This document shows, one piece after another, positions 1 through 8,552 of a stretch of DNA of 38,890 nt. The stretch is from Spirochaetia bacterium (GTDB taxonomy: Bacteria; Spirochaetota; Spirochaetia; Treponematales; Breznakiellaceae), in assembly GCA_025997795.1 (NCBI GenBank), contig BNVB01000018.1, forward strand, positions 1 through 38,890, written 5' to 3'. Under the pieces are notes generated by a model that saw nothing but the letters and a program-made list of their open reading frames with translations, ran no database searches and was not told the origin of the DNA. Numbering within the stretch: the stretch's first letter is position 1; each line of letters begins with the position of its first letter. The position numbers and the translations under genes are program-made.

Positions 1-26
1 TTCTTTTCCGCCATAGTAAACCCCAT
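1..26 (-). CDS. Start of a truncated ORF, possibly istA of an IS21-type element
   Basis: On the minus strand a GGAGG motif sits six bases before an ATG at 26, and the frame stays open to the window edge (M-G-F-T-M-A-E-K). It lies just inside two copies of a repeated ~20-bp motif (64-121). That is where IS21-family elements place istA relative to their terminal repeats. Only eight codons are visible, so the identity rests entirely on context and could be wrong. Confidence 0.25.
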
Positions 27-63
27 TCAGTTCCTCCGGCTTATGCCGGTAGTAGTGTGTCCG

Positions 64-121
64 AATGGTTAGATTTTTACGTGGCGCATTCGTTTCTCAA
101 TGGTTAGTTTTAACGTGGCGC
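64..121 (-). repeat. Two copies of a ~23-bp motif, IS21-like terminal repeats
   Basis: Copies at 64-87 and 99-121 share AATGGTTAG, a short T/A-rich stretch and ACGTGGCGC. They are separated by 11 bases. Read on the minus strand, the pair and its spacer (GAAACGAAT) closely resemble the pair at 38772-38827 (spacer GGAACGAAT). Closely spaced internal repeats near each end are typical of IS21-family elements. The IS assignment is an inference because no complete transposase is in the window. Confidence 0.5.
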
Positions 122-202
122 AATTCGGGGTATTGACTAATTCCTTATCCTGTAATAAGATAGCCCTATCAATCCCACTTGGGAGTAGTCAAATAGACGG
201 GG

Positions 203-402
203 TGGCGAATGTATACGACGTTTTTGCGGTTGCGATAAAGGAACGCGAAGCGTTCCAGCAACCGCAACGGACTTTAGTCCGCAATGTGCTGGAATAAAAC
301 CGCACAAAGGGCGTTCGGCAACGCAGTTGCCGCGCCGACTGCGGTTTTATGGAAGCCAAGCCCGCTACTGCGGGCGCAGCGTATACAATCCTGTTATGCG
401 AA
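203..402. other. Nested-hairpin region ending in an attC-like right half site
   Basis: No gene is supported here. The stretch is packed with inverted repeats. A 9-bp stem (225-233 with 258-266) encloses a 7-bp stem (240-246 with 250-256). Further stems pair 268-273 with 276-281, 296-304 with 340-348 (enclosing 317-322 with 326-331), and GTATACG near 211 with CGTATAC near 380. It ends at 378-402 in a 25-nt segment containing GTTATGC (393-399), which recurs with one mismatch at 7362-7386. This fits a large integron attC site whose left core box (RYYYAAC) is missing. It could instead be another kind of structured repeat. Confidence 0.45.
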
Positions 403-509
403 ATTTTTTTTGCCCTAATTATTGTATAAACAGATATATATGCAAGCAATAAAAAACCTAAAATGGTTCGGGTCGGCGGCATCCATGCCGCCGCTTCGAA
501 AAAAGGCGC

Positions 510-538
510 TTGACAAAAAATTTTGAGTATATTATTAT
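510..538 (+). promoter_or_regulatory. Sigma70-type promoter of the MATE gene
   Basis: A perfect -35 box TTGACA (510-515) is followed by a 17-base spacer and a -10 box TATTAT (533-538). It lies about 120 bases before the MATE start, leaving a long leader that contains the hairpin at 562-605. Just upstream is an inverted repeat (474-482 with 485-493), which could be an operator or the terminator of whatever lay to the left. Confidence 0.6.
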
Positions 539-561
539 ATAAATAATACAACGAGTAGTGG

Positions 562-605
562 AAGCCATAGCGTGTACACGTAAGTCCAGTTGACGTGTAT
601 GGCTT
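562..605 (+). promoter_or_regulatory. Two-part hairpin in the 5' leader of the MATE gene
   Basis: AAGCCAT (562-568) pairs with ATGGCTT (599-605). Inside, ACACGT pairs with ACGTGT around an 11-base loop, leaving a 7-base bulge on the left arm. The structure lies between the promoter and a strong ribosome-binding site (GGAGG, seven bases before ATG 657). A structured leader ahead of a drug exporter could be regulatory, but it matches no riboswitch class I can name. Confidence 0.35.
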
Positions 606-656
606 GTTATTCTGCAATCAACAGACCTACACATAATCTTTTATGGAGGCAGGTCT

Positions 657-2087
657 ATGGAACCTATTATTAACAAAATGGAAGGCGATGCTAATGCCTT
701 TCTTGCACTTGAACCGATTGGAAAACTAATGAAAAAGTTTTCCATACCGTGTATTATTTCGCTTTTGGTTGGCGCATTATATAACATTGTTGACCAAATA
801 TTCATTGCAAATGCAAGTTACCTCGGATCAAATGGAAATGCCGCTAACACCGTTGTGTTTCCTCTCACAGTTGTTGCACTTGCAATCGCCGTTATGATTG
901 GTGATGGTGCGTGTGCATTTGTCAGCATTAGTCTCGGAGCAAAACAACATGAAAAAGCGCATCACAGTATTGGAAATGCTGTTCTTTTAACAATTATTTC
1001 AAGTGTGATATTAACCGCGCTCTATTTTATTTTCATGGAACCGATACTGACTTTGTTTGGAGGGAAAGTCAACGAAGAAACGTTTGCTTTATCAAAAGAA
1101 TACTTTATATGGATTGCCGCCGGTATTCCGTTTTTTATGTTTGGTCAGGCAATGAACCCGATTATACGTTCAGATGGAAGCCCGCGTTTTGCCATGATTA
1201 CTACCATTGCAGGAGCGGTTCTTAATATTATTTTAGACCCTATTTTCATATTTGTTTTCAAATGGGGTATGATGGGTGCTGCTGTTGCGACTGTTCTGGG
1301 ACAAATAGTAACGGCACTATTTGCAATTCATTATCTTTGCAATATGAAGGCTGTTAAATTGCAGAAAAATAGTTTTGTATTAAGCGGACATCTCATATCA
1401 AAATTTCTTCCACTTGGTATCTGTAGTTTATTATCACAAATTTCGTTGGTTGCCGCTATGGCTTCCATAAATAATATGATAAAAAAATATGGTTCATTGG
1501 ATGTTATTTTTGGGCAAGAACAATATGCACAGATTCCGATGGCGGTGGTTGGAATTGTAATGAAGTTTTTCCAAATCGTTATAGCTATTGTTGTTGGTAT
1601 GGCTGCCGGCTGTATACCTGTTGTTGGTTATAATCTTGGTGCAAACAAAATTGAACGGGTGAAATCACTTCTTTCACGGCTTTTAATCTGCGAAGCTCTT
1701 GTTGGAGTTGTTGCCTTTATCGCCATTGAATTTTTCCCCCAACAGCTTATTAACATTTTTGGCGCAAATAATGAAAGTGTATATTATACTGAATTTGCAC
1801 TAAAAGCGTTTCGTATTTATTTGTGCCTTGTCATTTTTGCATGTGTAAATAAAGCGGCCTTTATATTTTTACAGGCGATGGGAAAACCCTGGAGTTCAAC
1901 ATTTTTATCTATGCTTCGTGAAGTTGTATTTGGTGCGGGATTTCCGTTAATACTCCCATTATGGTTTGGACTTAATGGTGTCCTTTATTCAATGCCATTA
2001 TCGGATTTGTTGACGTTTATTGTGTCAATTATTGTTATAAGGATAACTTATAATGAATTGAATAAAAACATACATAAAACGACTTAA
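657..2087 (+). CDS. MATE-family multidrug efflux transporter, MepA-like
   Basis: This 476-residue polytopic membrane protein has the length and about 12 hydrophobic segments usual for MATE exporters. These expel cationic drugs or dyes in exchange for Na+ or H+. Family-type sequence is seen near the N-terminus (IPCIISLLVGALYNIVDQIF), in the stretch MNPIIRSDGSPR after the fourth helix, and in LNIILDPIFIF. That order resembles the MepA/DinF-related bacterial branch. The start is fixed by GGAGG seven bases upstream. The gene has its own promoter (510) and is flanked by attC-like sites (393-399 and 2205-2274) in the orientation expected of an integron cassette. Its base composition is more AT-rich than the neighbouring WGR gene. 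The substrate cannot be read from the sequence. Confidence 0.93.
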   Translation: MEPIINKMEGDANAFLALEPIGKLMKKFSIPCIISLLVGALYNIVDQIFIANASYLGSNGNAANTVVFPLTVVALAIAVMIGDGACAFVSISLGAKQHEKAHHSIGNAVLLTIISSVILTALYFIFMEPILTLFGGKVNEETFALSKEYFIWIAAGIPFFMFGQAMNPIIRSDGSPRFAMITTIAGAVLNIILDPIFIFVFKWGMMGAAVATVLGQIVTALFAIHYLCNMKAVKLQKNSFVLSGHLISKFLPLGICSLLSQISLVAAMASINNMIKKYGSLDVIFGQEQYAQIPMAVVGIVMKFFQIVIAIVVGMAAGCIPVVGYNLGANKIERVKSLLSRLLICEALVGVVAFIAIEFFPQQLINIFGANNESVYYTEFALKAFRIYLCLVIFACVNKAAFIFLQAMGKPWSSTFLSMLREVVFGAGFPLILPLWFGLNGVLYSMPLSDLLTFIVSIIVIRITYNELNKNIHKTT

Positions 2088-2102
2088 TGGCTATAGGGTG
2101 AA

Positions 2103-2126
2103 CGTCGCGCCGTCCATGGCGCGACG
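2103..2126 (+). terminator. Perfect hairpin after the MATE gene, probable terminator
   Basis: CGTCGCGCC (2103-2111) pairs with GGCGCGACG (2118-2126) around a six-base loop, 16 bases after the MATE stop codon. A T run (about 2139-2145) follows after a gap rather than directly, so this is not a textbook intrinsic terminator. It may instead be part of the cassette's non-coding tail. A second small hairpin (GCCGC/GCGGC, about 2178-2190) follows. Confidence 0.45.
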
Positions 2127-2204
2127 CTTCGTAGTAGGTTTTTTATTGAAATACAATGTGCTAAAGTAAATAGCGTAGCCGCTTCGCGGCAGGGCAAAAA
2201 AGAA

Positions 2205-2274
2205 CTTCGCCTAACATACAGTTTACGCTTCGTCGCTTCGCTCCTCGGCCTCCACTTTTTATCGTTATGCGAAG
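2205..2274 (+). other. attC-like integron recombination site (cassette end)
   Basis: The left arm CTTCGCCTAAC (2205-2215) is complementary at 10 of 11 positions to the right arm GTTATGCGAAG (2264-2274). The left arm contains GCCTAAC, a perfect match to the attC core RYYYAAC. The right core is GTTATGC, a variant of GTTRRRY. Between them lies a short variable segment. The left-half extension (CATACAG then TTTACGCTT, 2215-2230) is the reverse complement of the AAGCGTAAA stretch beside the half site at 7362-7386, so the sites belong to one family. Length (70 bp), arm pairing and position after the MATE gene fit an integron cassette junction. The rest of 2088-2413 holds no gene. Confidence 0.6.
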
Positions 2275-2413
2275 TGGGGGGTTTTAAGGTTATTTTCCTT
2301 CCGCGAAAACATTGCGCTTGCAAATTGGCTGAAAATGTGCCATAGTGCTTGGTATAGCGACGGCAAGGCAATCAGAATTTGTCGATTGACGCAACCTTTT
2401 GGAAGGAGCACTT

Positions 2414-5400
2414 ATGGAAAAACATCTGACCTATGAAGATGGAACCTCAAAAAAATTCTGGCACGTGCAAACCGACGGCAGCCAGGTAACGGTGACCTTT
2501 GGGCGCATCGGAACCGCCGGGCAGTCTCAAACCAAGGCATATCCTACCCCGGCGGACGCGGAAAAAGAGGCGGCAAAGCAGGCCGCCTCCAAGATGAAAA
2601 AAGGCTACGCGGAATCGAAGCCGCCCGCGGATGCTCCCGCGGCCGCAGTTGCCGCCCAAACGGCGCCTGCTCCGGTCTCCGCGAAAAAAGCCGCCCCCAA
2701 AGCCGATTCCGGCCCCGCCCCCTGTTGCGGATGACGGACAAGCCAAGCCTTGGCACAGTGAGGACGACTGGGGATATTCGTGGTATTACGCCGGCGAAGC
2801 CGCGTATGCGCATTTGGATGTGCCGTGCGACGAGCCGGGCCATGACGGGGACGACGACCCGGCCCCGAAAACCGCGTCGGCGTCCCAAACCGCCGCCCAA
2901 TACGATGCGTCCCTTGACGATGAAATTGAGTTTGACGAGGACGACGACGAGGACGACCGCCGCGAAAAGCGCGAGCAAAAGCGCCGGGAGAAGCTCACGC
3001 CGGAGGAATTGCTGGCGGAGTGGCGGGAACGGGAGGACGCGGGCGGGCGGCACGCGTCCGACGCCGAGCGCGACGCCGCTTTGCGCGGCTGGATCGTCCG
3101 CGTCATCAAGAGCAAAACCGATTTAGGCACCCGCCGCTACCGCGAAGCGGAGTCCCACATACGCGTTTTGCGCCTGCTGTGCAAGGATGAGGCTGAATAT
3201 CAGGGGCAAATACAGGCGGCTTTGTCAGAGGGCATGGAGGATGTGCTGGACGAGTACGCCTTTAGCGGGGACTACGAGCAAAAGCTGCAATGGCTGCTGG
3301 AAAACGGTGCCAAGCCCAAGGGCAAGGCGAAGCGGGCTTATGTCGCGCATTTTTTAGAGGAATACCCCAAAAACCCCGACCCCGCCCGGGTGCCGGAGAT
3401 TTTCGCCGCCTACCGCGAGCGCATTTTTGTGGAGCTTGCGCCGCGATACGCCGAGGGCTTCCGCGATATGGTTCGCGCGTTTTGCGGCGGCGAAATAAAG
3501 GACGGCGAGCTGCCCCAAGGCATGATCGGCTTCAACATCTCCGAGGACGGGGTTTACGCAATGGGCTTCGGAGTCGAAAACGCAAACAGCAGCTGGCATA
3601 CCTTTGAATTCAACGAGGTTAAGGGCATTCCCTATAAGCTGGCAAGGCAAGAGCTTTACCGGCGGCTGCCGCCCCTGCTTTCGGCAATGGCGGATGAGGG
3701 CGGCTTCGACGGCCTGTCTGCGAAGGGCCTGCCCGTGGTGATGGTCAAGGGTTTAAGAAGCGGCGACGTCCTGTTGCGCCATGTGCTGGACAAGCAGGCG
3801 GTTGAGGCCGAGGCGGCGGTGTTCACGGCGCGCATGGAACAGATTGAGGCCGAGGAGGACGTATCGCTTACCGCGCCGCTGCTGGACGAAGCCGTTTCAA
3901 CGCTGCTCAACGGCGTGTATCTCCCGCAGGACGTCGAACGCGCCCGCAAGCTGATCCGCAAGCATCTGTACAGCCTGGATGAGAGCGTCAGCGAAAAAGC
4001 CCGTGAGCTGCTTGACTATTACGACGACTATGCCCCCGCATTGCAATACGACCGCGCCGTCTGGCTGCACGACAACGGCGACTTCGGCCCGGCTCTCAAC
4101 GTCATGAACTTCGCGGCTGACAAAGGCTATGCGCCCGCCCGCGAACGGTGCAGCGCGTTTATCGCCGAAGCCAAGACGCGGCAGGAAATGTTGGCGAAAT
4201 ACCGCGCCCCCGGCGCGAAAAAGCAAGGCGGCGGCAAGCTTGGCAAGGACAACTTCCGGCAGGTGTTCGGCGAAGCCGACCTGTTCCTGAATACGGACAA
4301 CGTGATTGCCCGGGCCTATGCCGGCGGCCAAATTTACATTCGGTTCAAAGTCGAGGGCGAGGACGCCTATTCCGAGACGCTGGACTGGCTGAACAATCTG
4401 CTGGAAAAGGATTATGCCAGTCTCAACAACGGTTATGAAATTGAGGTGCGGTTCCTCATCAAGCCCGTGTTCGTCAAACAGCTTGAAGGCTTCGCCAAAA
4501 CCAGCTGTCACGCCTTTTTTGCCCGGGCCGTGCAATACCCTGCCTTGCGCGAAAAGGTAAAGCGCTACGCCGAAAACGCCCTGCACCTGTACGACTGGTA
4601 CCGGGACATCGACGGCGAGGAAAACTGCGTCACCGGCACCTTCGCCGCGCTGGCGCTGGCTTTCTGCGATGAACAGTATGTACCGCTGGCCGGACACTTT
4701 GGCCTTGCCAGCGACGACGAGCACCAGTATGTGCAGCTGTTCGTCGCGGGGCCGCTGTTCAAGCAGTACGGCCCGACGCCGGAGGTGGCCGCCGCGCTGT
4801 TCGACATCCAGTGCTCCAACGGGCAGAACGGCGACATCAACCTCAATAAGGCATTGCTAACCACGCCCGCCTGTCTCACTGCGGTAATGGAACACGTTTC
4901 GATTGATACGGAATACTGGGAAAAGCACCACCTGAATTACCATGTTCCGGGCTATGTAGAAGCCATTTGGGGCGGCAACACCAAATCCAACCTGAAAAAG
5001 CTCAGGCAGTTTGCCGATGGCGCGGCGACACCCGAGGACAGAAACGCCTTCGTGGACTTCTATAATTTCTATAAAAAGTATGCCACCCTGCGGGACAAGG
5101 CCGATTACGGCGAGGATCTGGAGGGCGTCGCAGAGAAAAAAGACGTCGTTGTCCCGGTTTACAACGAGGACCCGCCGGTTTTGCTCCCGCTGAAGGAAGC
5201 GGAGAAGGCGGGCTGGATTTGGGACGCGGAGGGCTATGACGACAATCGCGGCTTCTTTTTCTATCCTGCCCTCATCGACGACCCGGAGCTGCTGGACTTT
5301 GTGTTCGAGCAATGGGACGTTGGATGCCAGCGGGCAGGGGAGTTTGACGAAACCTTTTCCTGCGGCGAGAACATCGAGCGCTTTGGAAAGTGGATATACA

Positions 5401-5873
5401 ACACCGAAGGGCTCGCCCACAGCTGGGGGATGCTTCTGACCGACGGAAAAAATAAGCCCTATGTGCTGTACGGCGTGTTGAACGCCGCGCAGATTTCGGC
5501 GCGCTGGTGCAAGCGCCGTTTCAAATCTGCGGAGGAAGCCGAGGCTGTGCGGCAAAGTGCGCTCATCCGCGAGGTTCCGTGCCGCGTTCCTCCCACAGCA
5601 CAGGAACGGGAGCTGGAAGAGCCGCTGTCCGAGGCTATTTCTGCCCTGTTCGGCGAGCATTACTGGCTGGCGGGGCAGCTGCTGAAAAAATATGCGCCCG
5701 AACACGGCCGCCCTTACGACGCGGCGCTGCTTTTGCGTGCCATGGTGGCCATACATATGGAGAACCCGAACGAAGCTGCCGCGCTGTATGACGAGTTATC
5801 CGACCGCAGGCCGGAGTTCGCCGGTTATCTGGCGGAAAAGAAAGCCGCCTTGGGGAAAGAGAAAAAGCATTGA
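2414..5873 (+). CDS. Large WGR-domain protein, reading frame broken near 2712-2724
   Basis: The N-terminal ~70 residues form a WGR domain (FGRIGTAGQ at its core, in place of the usual WGRIGT), a nucleic-acid-associated module seen in PARPs and MolR-type bacterial proteins. An Ala/Pro/Lys-rich linker follows. The frame from ATG 2414 runs into TGA at about 2734, while a long second frame continues without stops to 5873. They overlap at a C-rich run (about 2712-2722). One indel there would give a single protein of about 1150 residues. An acidic stretch (FDEDDDEDDRR) is followed by a large body whose family I do not recognise. The start is supported by GGAAGGAG upstream. The region is much more GC-rich than its flanks, suggesting transfer. 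The frameshift may be a sequencing error or a real lesion. Confidence 0.75.
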
Positions 5874-6729
5874 GGGCAAAATAGAAAATTTCCAAGCGTT
5901 GGCCGAATTTGCCCGTCTGACCCGTGACAAAACCGATGAAGTCAACGGGGCGTCCGGCAAAAAAGCGGTTGAACTGCAAACAGCGCTGTCCCGATTCATC
6001 GGCGAACAGACGCGGCTGTTAATTGCTCGAGGACTTTCGGTCGCGGAAATTCAGGATGCTTTGCGGGCGGCGGCTGACGCCGTGCCCCAAACCTATGCCC
6101 CGAACGCCGCCGAACCTGAAAGCGATTCCGGCGGGGCGCTGGAGCCGCCTATCAGCGAAACGGTCTATTTCCTGCCAATGGAGGAAAGCGTGATTGCCGC
6201 CTTTGCCGCCGGGGAATTGGACAGCGCGGGTTTAATGGATTCGATTTGCGTTTCGACGGACGTTACGCCCCTGGAATTGACAGAAGGGCTGGCGCTTGTC
6301 CTCACCGATTTCGGCAGACAGCCAAAATTTGAGGAAGCGACAGGCGGCGGCGAAATCGTGGCGGGGCCGGACGGAGAAGCGTTTATACCGGAGCGTTTGA
6401 GCGTGACGGAACCGGAAGCCGGCGAACGTCTTATTTGTGAGCCAATGGTTTTTAAGGCCGCCGATGAAGTCAGGGCGCTTGCGGCGCTGCTGATGCCGGT
6501 TGATGAAAAGACTTTCCGCAAGAGGGTAAACGTCAGGAAGCTGTTGAAGCTTGGCTGGCCTCACGGCTACGGCAAACATCCTGTGAAAGAAGAAGCGGAT
6601 TATATCATTGCTGCTCTGCTGGCGGAATTTGCCATGCTGCGTACGTCTTATCTGAAAGCGGCGGCGCATGGTAAGGGCATGGCGGTTTTTGTCGGATACC
6701 AAGGCGAAGCAACGGACGGGCCGCTGTGA
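5869..6729 (+). CDS. Protein of unknown function coupled to the WGR gene
   Basis: This is a soluble protein of about 286 residues that I do not recognise. It begins with a helical, charged segment (about residues 5-75), then an acidic/proline linker, then a C-terminal part rich in VRKLLKLGW and EEADYIIAALLAEFAM-type helices. No ATG lies between the upstream stop and the start of plausible coding sequence. An ATT at 5869 overlapping the WGR stop codon (5871-5873) or a TTG near 5900 are the candidate starts, so the start is uncertain. It shares the high GC content of the WGR gene and is directly downstream, implying co-transcription and a joint function. A terminator-like hairpin (6771-6794) follows. 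Confidence 0.65.
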   Translation: MEGKIENFQALAEFARLTRDKTDEVNGASGKKAVELQTALSRFIGEQTRLLIARGLSVAEIQDALRAAADAVPQTYAPNAAEPESDSGGALEPPISETVYFLPMEESVIAAFAAGELDSAGLMDSICVSTDVTPLELTEGLALVLTDFGRQPKFEEATGGGEIVAGPDGEAFIPERLSVTEPEAGERLICEPMVFKAADEVRALAALLMPVDEKTFRKRVNVRKLLKLGWPHGYGKHPVKEEADYIIAALLAEFAMLRTSYLKAAAHGKGMAVFVGYQGEATDGPL

Positions 6730-6761
6730 GGCTAATCTCTTCTTTTCTCTCATTTCTGAAC

Positions 6762-6814
6762 TATAAAAAAAGGCTGCCGAATGGCAGCCCTTTTACGTTT
6801 ACCGCGTGTTACAA
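6762..6814. repeat. 53-bp repeat with bidirectional terminator hairpin (copy 1)
   Basis: This segment matches 9123-9175 at 52 of 53 positions. It contains GGCTGCC-gaat-GGCAGCC flanked by seven A on one side and four T on the other, so it can end transcription from both strands. Here it lies 33 bases after the stop of the GC-rich module. The other copy ends xylA and includes its stop codon, so one copy probably derives from the other, or both from a dispersed terminator-like repeat. DNA from 6815 to 6908 holds no gene I can identify. Confidence 0.75.
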
Positions 6815-6908
6815 CCATTTCATAAGGAAATGGACCGCGCAGGGTATCGGCTTCCAAAACCCGGTATCCGGCTTTTGTCAGCTTGTTTTTGTTGATTGCC
6901 ATGATACG

Positions 6909-7304
6909 GTCGGCATAATGATCGAGCTGCCTTCTGCCGTAATGATTTCGGATCTGCTCGCCAAAGAGTGTGATTTTTTCAGCATCGGCACAAACGATTT
7001 GATTCAATACACGCTCGGCGTAGATCGCACAAATCCAAAGGTCGCGAACTTATATGATTTTATGCATCCCGCAGTTTTGCGCATGATTGAAATCGTGATC
7101 AACAATGCGCACGCAGAGGGTATACCGGTCTGTATGTGCGGAGAGGCTGCTGCAGAGGAAAAGCTCATCCCCCTGCTCGTCTATATGGGTCTCGACGAAT
7201 ACAGTATGAGTGCGAACCAGATATTGCGCGTGCGGTGACAGATTTCCAAGGTGCATAAAGCTGAAATACTGAAGGATTACCGGGATGCGTTAGAGCTTGG
7301 ATGA
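6909..7304 (+). pseudogene. ptsI: ptsI remnant: C-terminal piece of PTS enzyme I
   Basis: The translated segment carries the C-terminal signature of phosphoenolpyruvate-protein phosphotransferase: MIELPSA, then DFFSIGTNDLIQYTLGVDR, then CMCGEAA with the active-site Cys, then GLDEYSMSA. Intact enzyme I is about 570 residues. Only about the last 130 codons remain and there is no start region. An in-frame TGA (7236-7238) sits where the frame otherwise continues for 21 codons to a second TGA at 7302, likely a Trp-to-stop change. The upstream junction is abrupt, about 95 bases after the repeat at 6762-6814. It should encode nothing functional. Confidence 0.8.
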
Positions 7305-7361
7305 GCAGAATGGCATAAATTAGTACAAAGATGATAACCACCTTCAATCCAAATACAAAGA

Positions 7362-7386
7362 AGCGTAAACAATCCTGTTATGCGAA
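7362..7386 (+). other. attC-like right half site
   Basis: The 25 nt match 378-402 with one mismatch and include GTTATGC (7377-7383). The AAGCGTAAA part is the reverse complement of the left-arm extension at 2222-2230, so this is the right half of the same site family. No matching left half with a GCCTAAC-type box is visible upstream. It marks the left edge of the AT-rich gene that follows and may be a scar of cassette insertion. Confidence 0.45.
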
Positions 7387-7417
7387 GCCGGGGGGCGTAC
7401 TCCATTATTTTATATTA

Positions 7418-7918
7418 CTATTTTTCCGGAATATTTTTTATATTTTTTATATTTATGCTATTAGCAATAATACCTAGCTCAAATATTTCCGCCCACCATG
7501 TTTCATCATTTTCTAAAGCCTTTGGATCAATATTTTTTATTTCCTTCATTATTTCTTGTTCTAGTTTTTTATTTTCATCATCTAAATCACTTTTCATTAG
7601 ACTAAATTTCCTATTAGCAGCTTTCATACATTCTAAGAATATTTTCAATGAGGAATTGATAAATGTTCTGTAGTATTTTGATGCAAGCCAAAATACTTCC
7701 AATGTTTCAATTTCAATGGCTATTTTTTTCCCAAAATCATTTCCAATGGTGTAATATTTTCTAACTTTATTATCACTTCTAAATGTGTATGTTCTTCCTA
7801 TACTTCTTCCAAAAGTAACCCCGATAAATTGTAAATTTTCATCAAGCGAAGACAAAATATTATTTATATCAGCTATATCGCGTTCACGCTTTTCATCGAT
7901 TTTAGTTTCTTTAGCCAT
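7418..7918 (-). CDS. Hypothetical AT-rich protein
   Basis: This protein of about 166 residues was not recognised. ATG at 7918 is chosen because AAAGGAG lies seven bases upstream; a longer frame to 7987 lacks such a site. It is charged and probably soluble. The central segment has FIGVTFGRSIGRTYTF, then RKYYTIGNDFGKKIAIEIE (a beta-rich look). The C-terminal half is helical and rich in Lys/Glu. It reads against its neighbours and stops about 30 bases from the attC-like half site at 7362-7386, so it may be a cassette gene. It is much more AT-rich than the xyl genes. Confidence 0.6.
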   Translation of the reverse strand: MAKETKIDEKRERDIADINNILSSLDENLQFIGVTFGRSIGRTYTFRSDNKVRKYYTIGNDFGKKIAIEIETLEVFWLASKYYRTFINSSLKIFLECMKAANRKFSLMKSDLDDENKKLEQEIMKEIKNIDPKALENDETWWAEIFELGIIANSINIKNIKNIPEK

Positions 7919-7936
7919 TTTTTGACTCCTTTCTAG

Positions 7937-8320
7937 TGTTTTATTCTTTTTAATACAAGAATAAAATGTATTGGAGAATGGTGGCAATTTTACACCGAAG
8001 GTAATATAGGTGTTGGTGAATATGAGATTTACATTTTTGATGAATTAAAATACTCTGCGGTGATACCGGACAATTTGTTGTCCATAATGAAAACCGGGAA
8101 TATCTTGCGATTCTTACAAACCGATGTAAAATATAAGAAAGAAAATATTTTTGAATTCTATAAGGGCTTTATAGAAAACGGTCCATTAAAAAATATTGTT
8201 AACTACGATAAGCTGAATAATGATTTCGATATTGACTCTACTTTTGACGAAAAATATGAAAATTGCAAAAAAGAGGTAACATCTATTATTATTGCAAACA
8301 TAAAAAATAACTGTCAATAA
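7937..8320 (+). pseudogene. 5'-truncated gene fragment of unknown family
   Basis: An open frame runs from a stop at 7934-7936 to 8320 and reads like real protein from GEWWQFYTEG (about 7973) to the end (KNNCQ). It has no ATG and no ribosome-binding site at its front. A GTG at 8060 would give only 86 residues and cut into the continuous sequence. This suggests the 3' end of a larger gene whose front was lost where it abuts the start of the minus-strand gene. I do not recognise the family. From 8321 to 8552 no gene is supported. Confidence 0.45.
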
Positions 8321-8552
8321 GTACCGGATAATTGCGAAAAACGGCTCATTTTATTTTGGGAAAATTTAGAAATATTTTTCAGTGTAGCGTTATATGAGAT
8401 TGAGAATTGTATACGACAGTAAAGAACTGGATAAAATTGTGGCGAAATTTAAAGCAAAGTTTTTTTACCCCCACATTCATTGTAGCAGGCGGTAGTGCTT
8501 CGCACACCCGCCAACCTTGAAATATGCGTCGACAATGGTAAGAGGAAGGCGT

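Noticed and set aside
189..617. A 142-codon minus-strand frame across the structured region and MATE leader.
   Set aside because: It runs through palindromes, the promoter and the hairpin; the protein shows no coherent family pattern and no ribosome-binding site.
2084..2371. A 95-codon minus-strand frame over the MATE terminator and attC-like site.
   Set aside because: Its composition follows the repeats (Arg/Ser-rich) and it overlaps the recombination site; no homology is apparent.
2544..5979. Many long frames on both strands opposite or beside the WGR gene.
   Set aside because: High GC content suppresses stop codons in all frames; only the frame with coherent protein character and continuity was kept.
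6750..7007. An 85-codon minus-strand frame with AGYRVLEA resembling the start of a receiver domain.
   Set aside because: It lacks the rest of the domain, starts inside the ptsI remnant and ends through the terminator repeat; at best a remnant I cannot identify.
8394..8495. A 33-codon plus-strand frame (MRLRIVYDSKELDKIV...).
   Set aside because: Too short, no ribosome-binding site, no membrane segment and no coupling to a neighbour.
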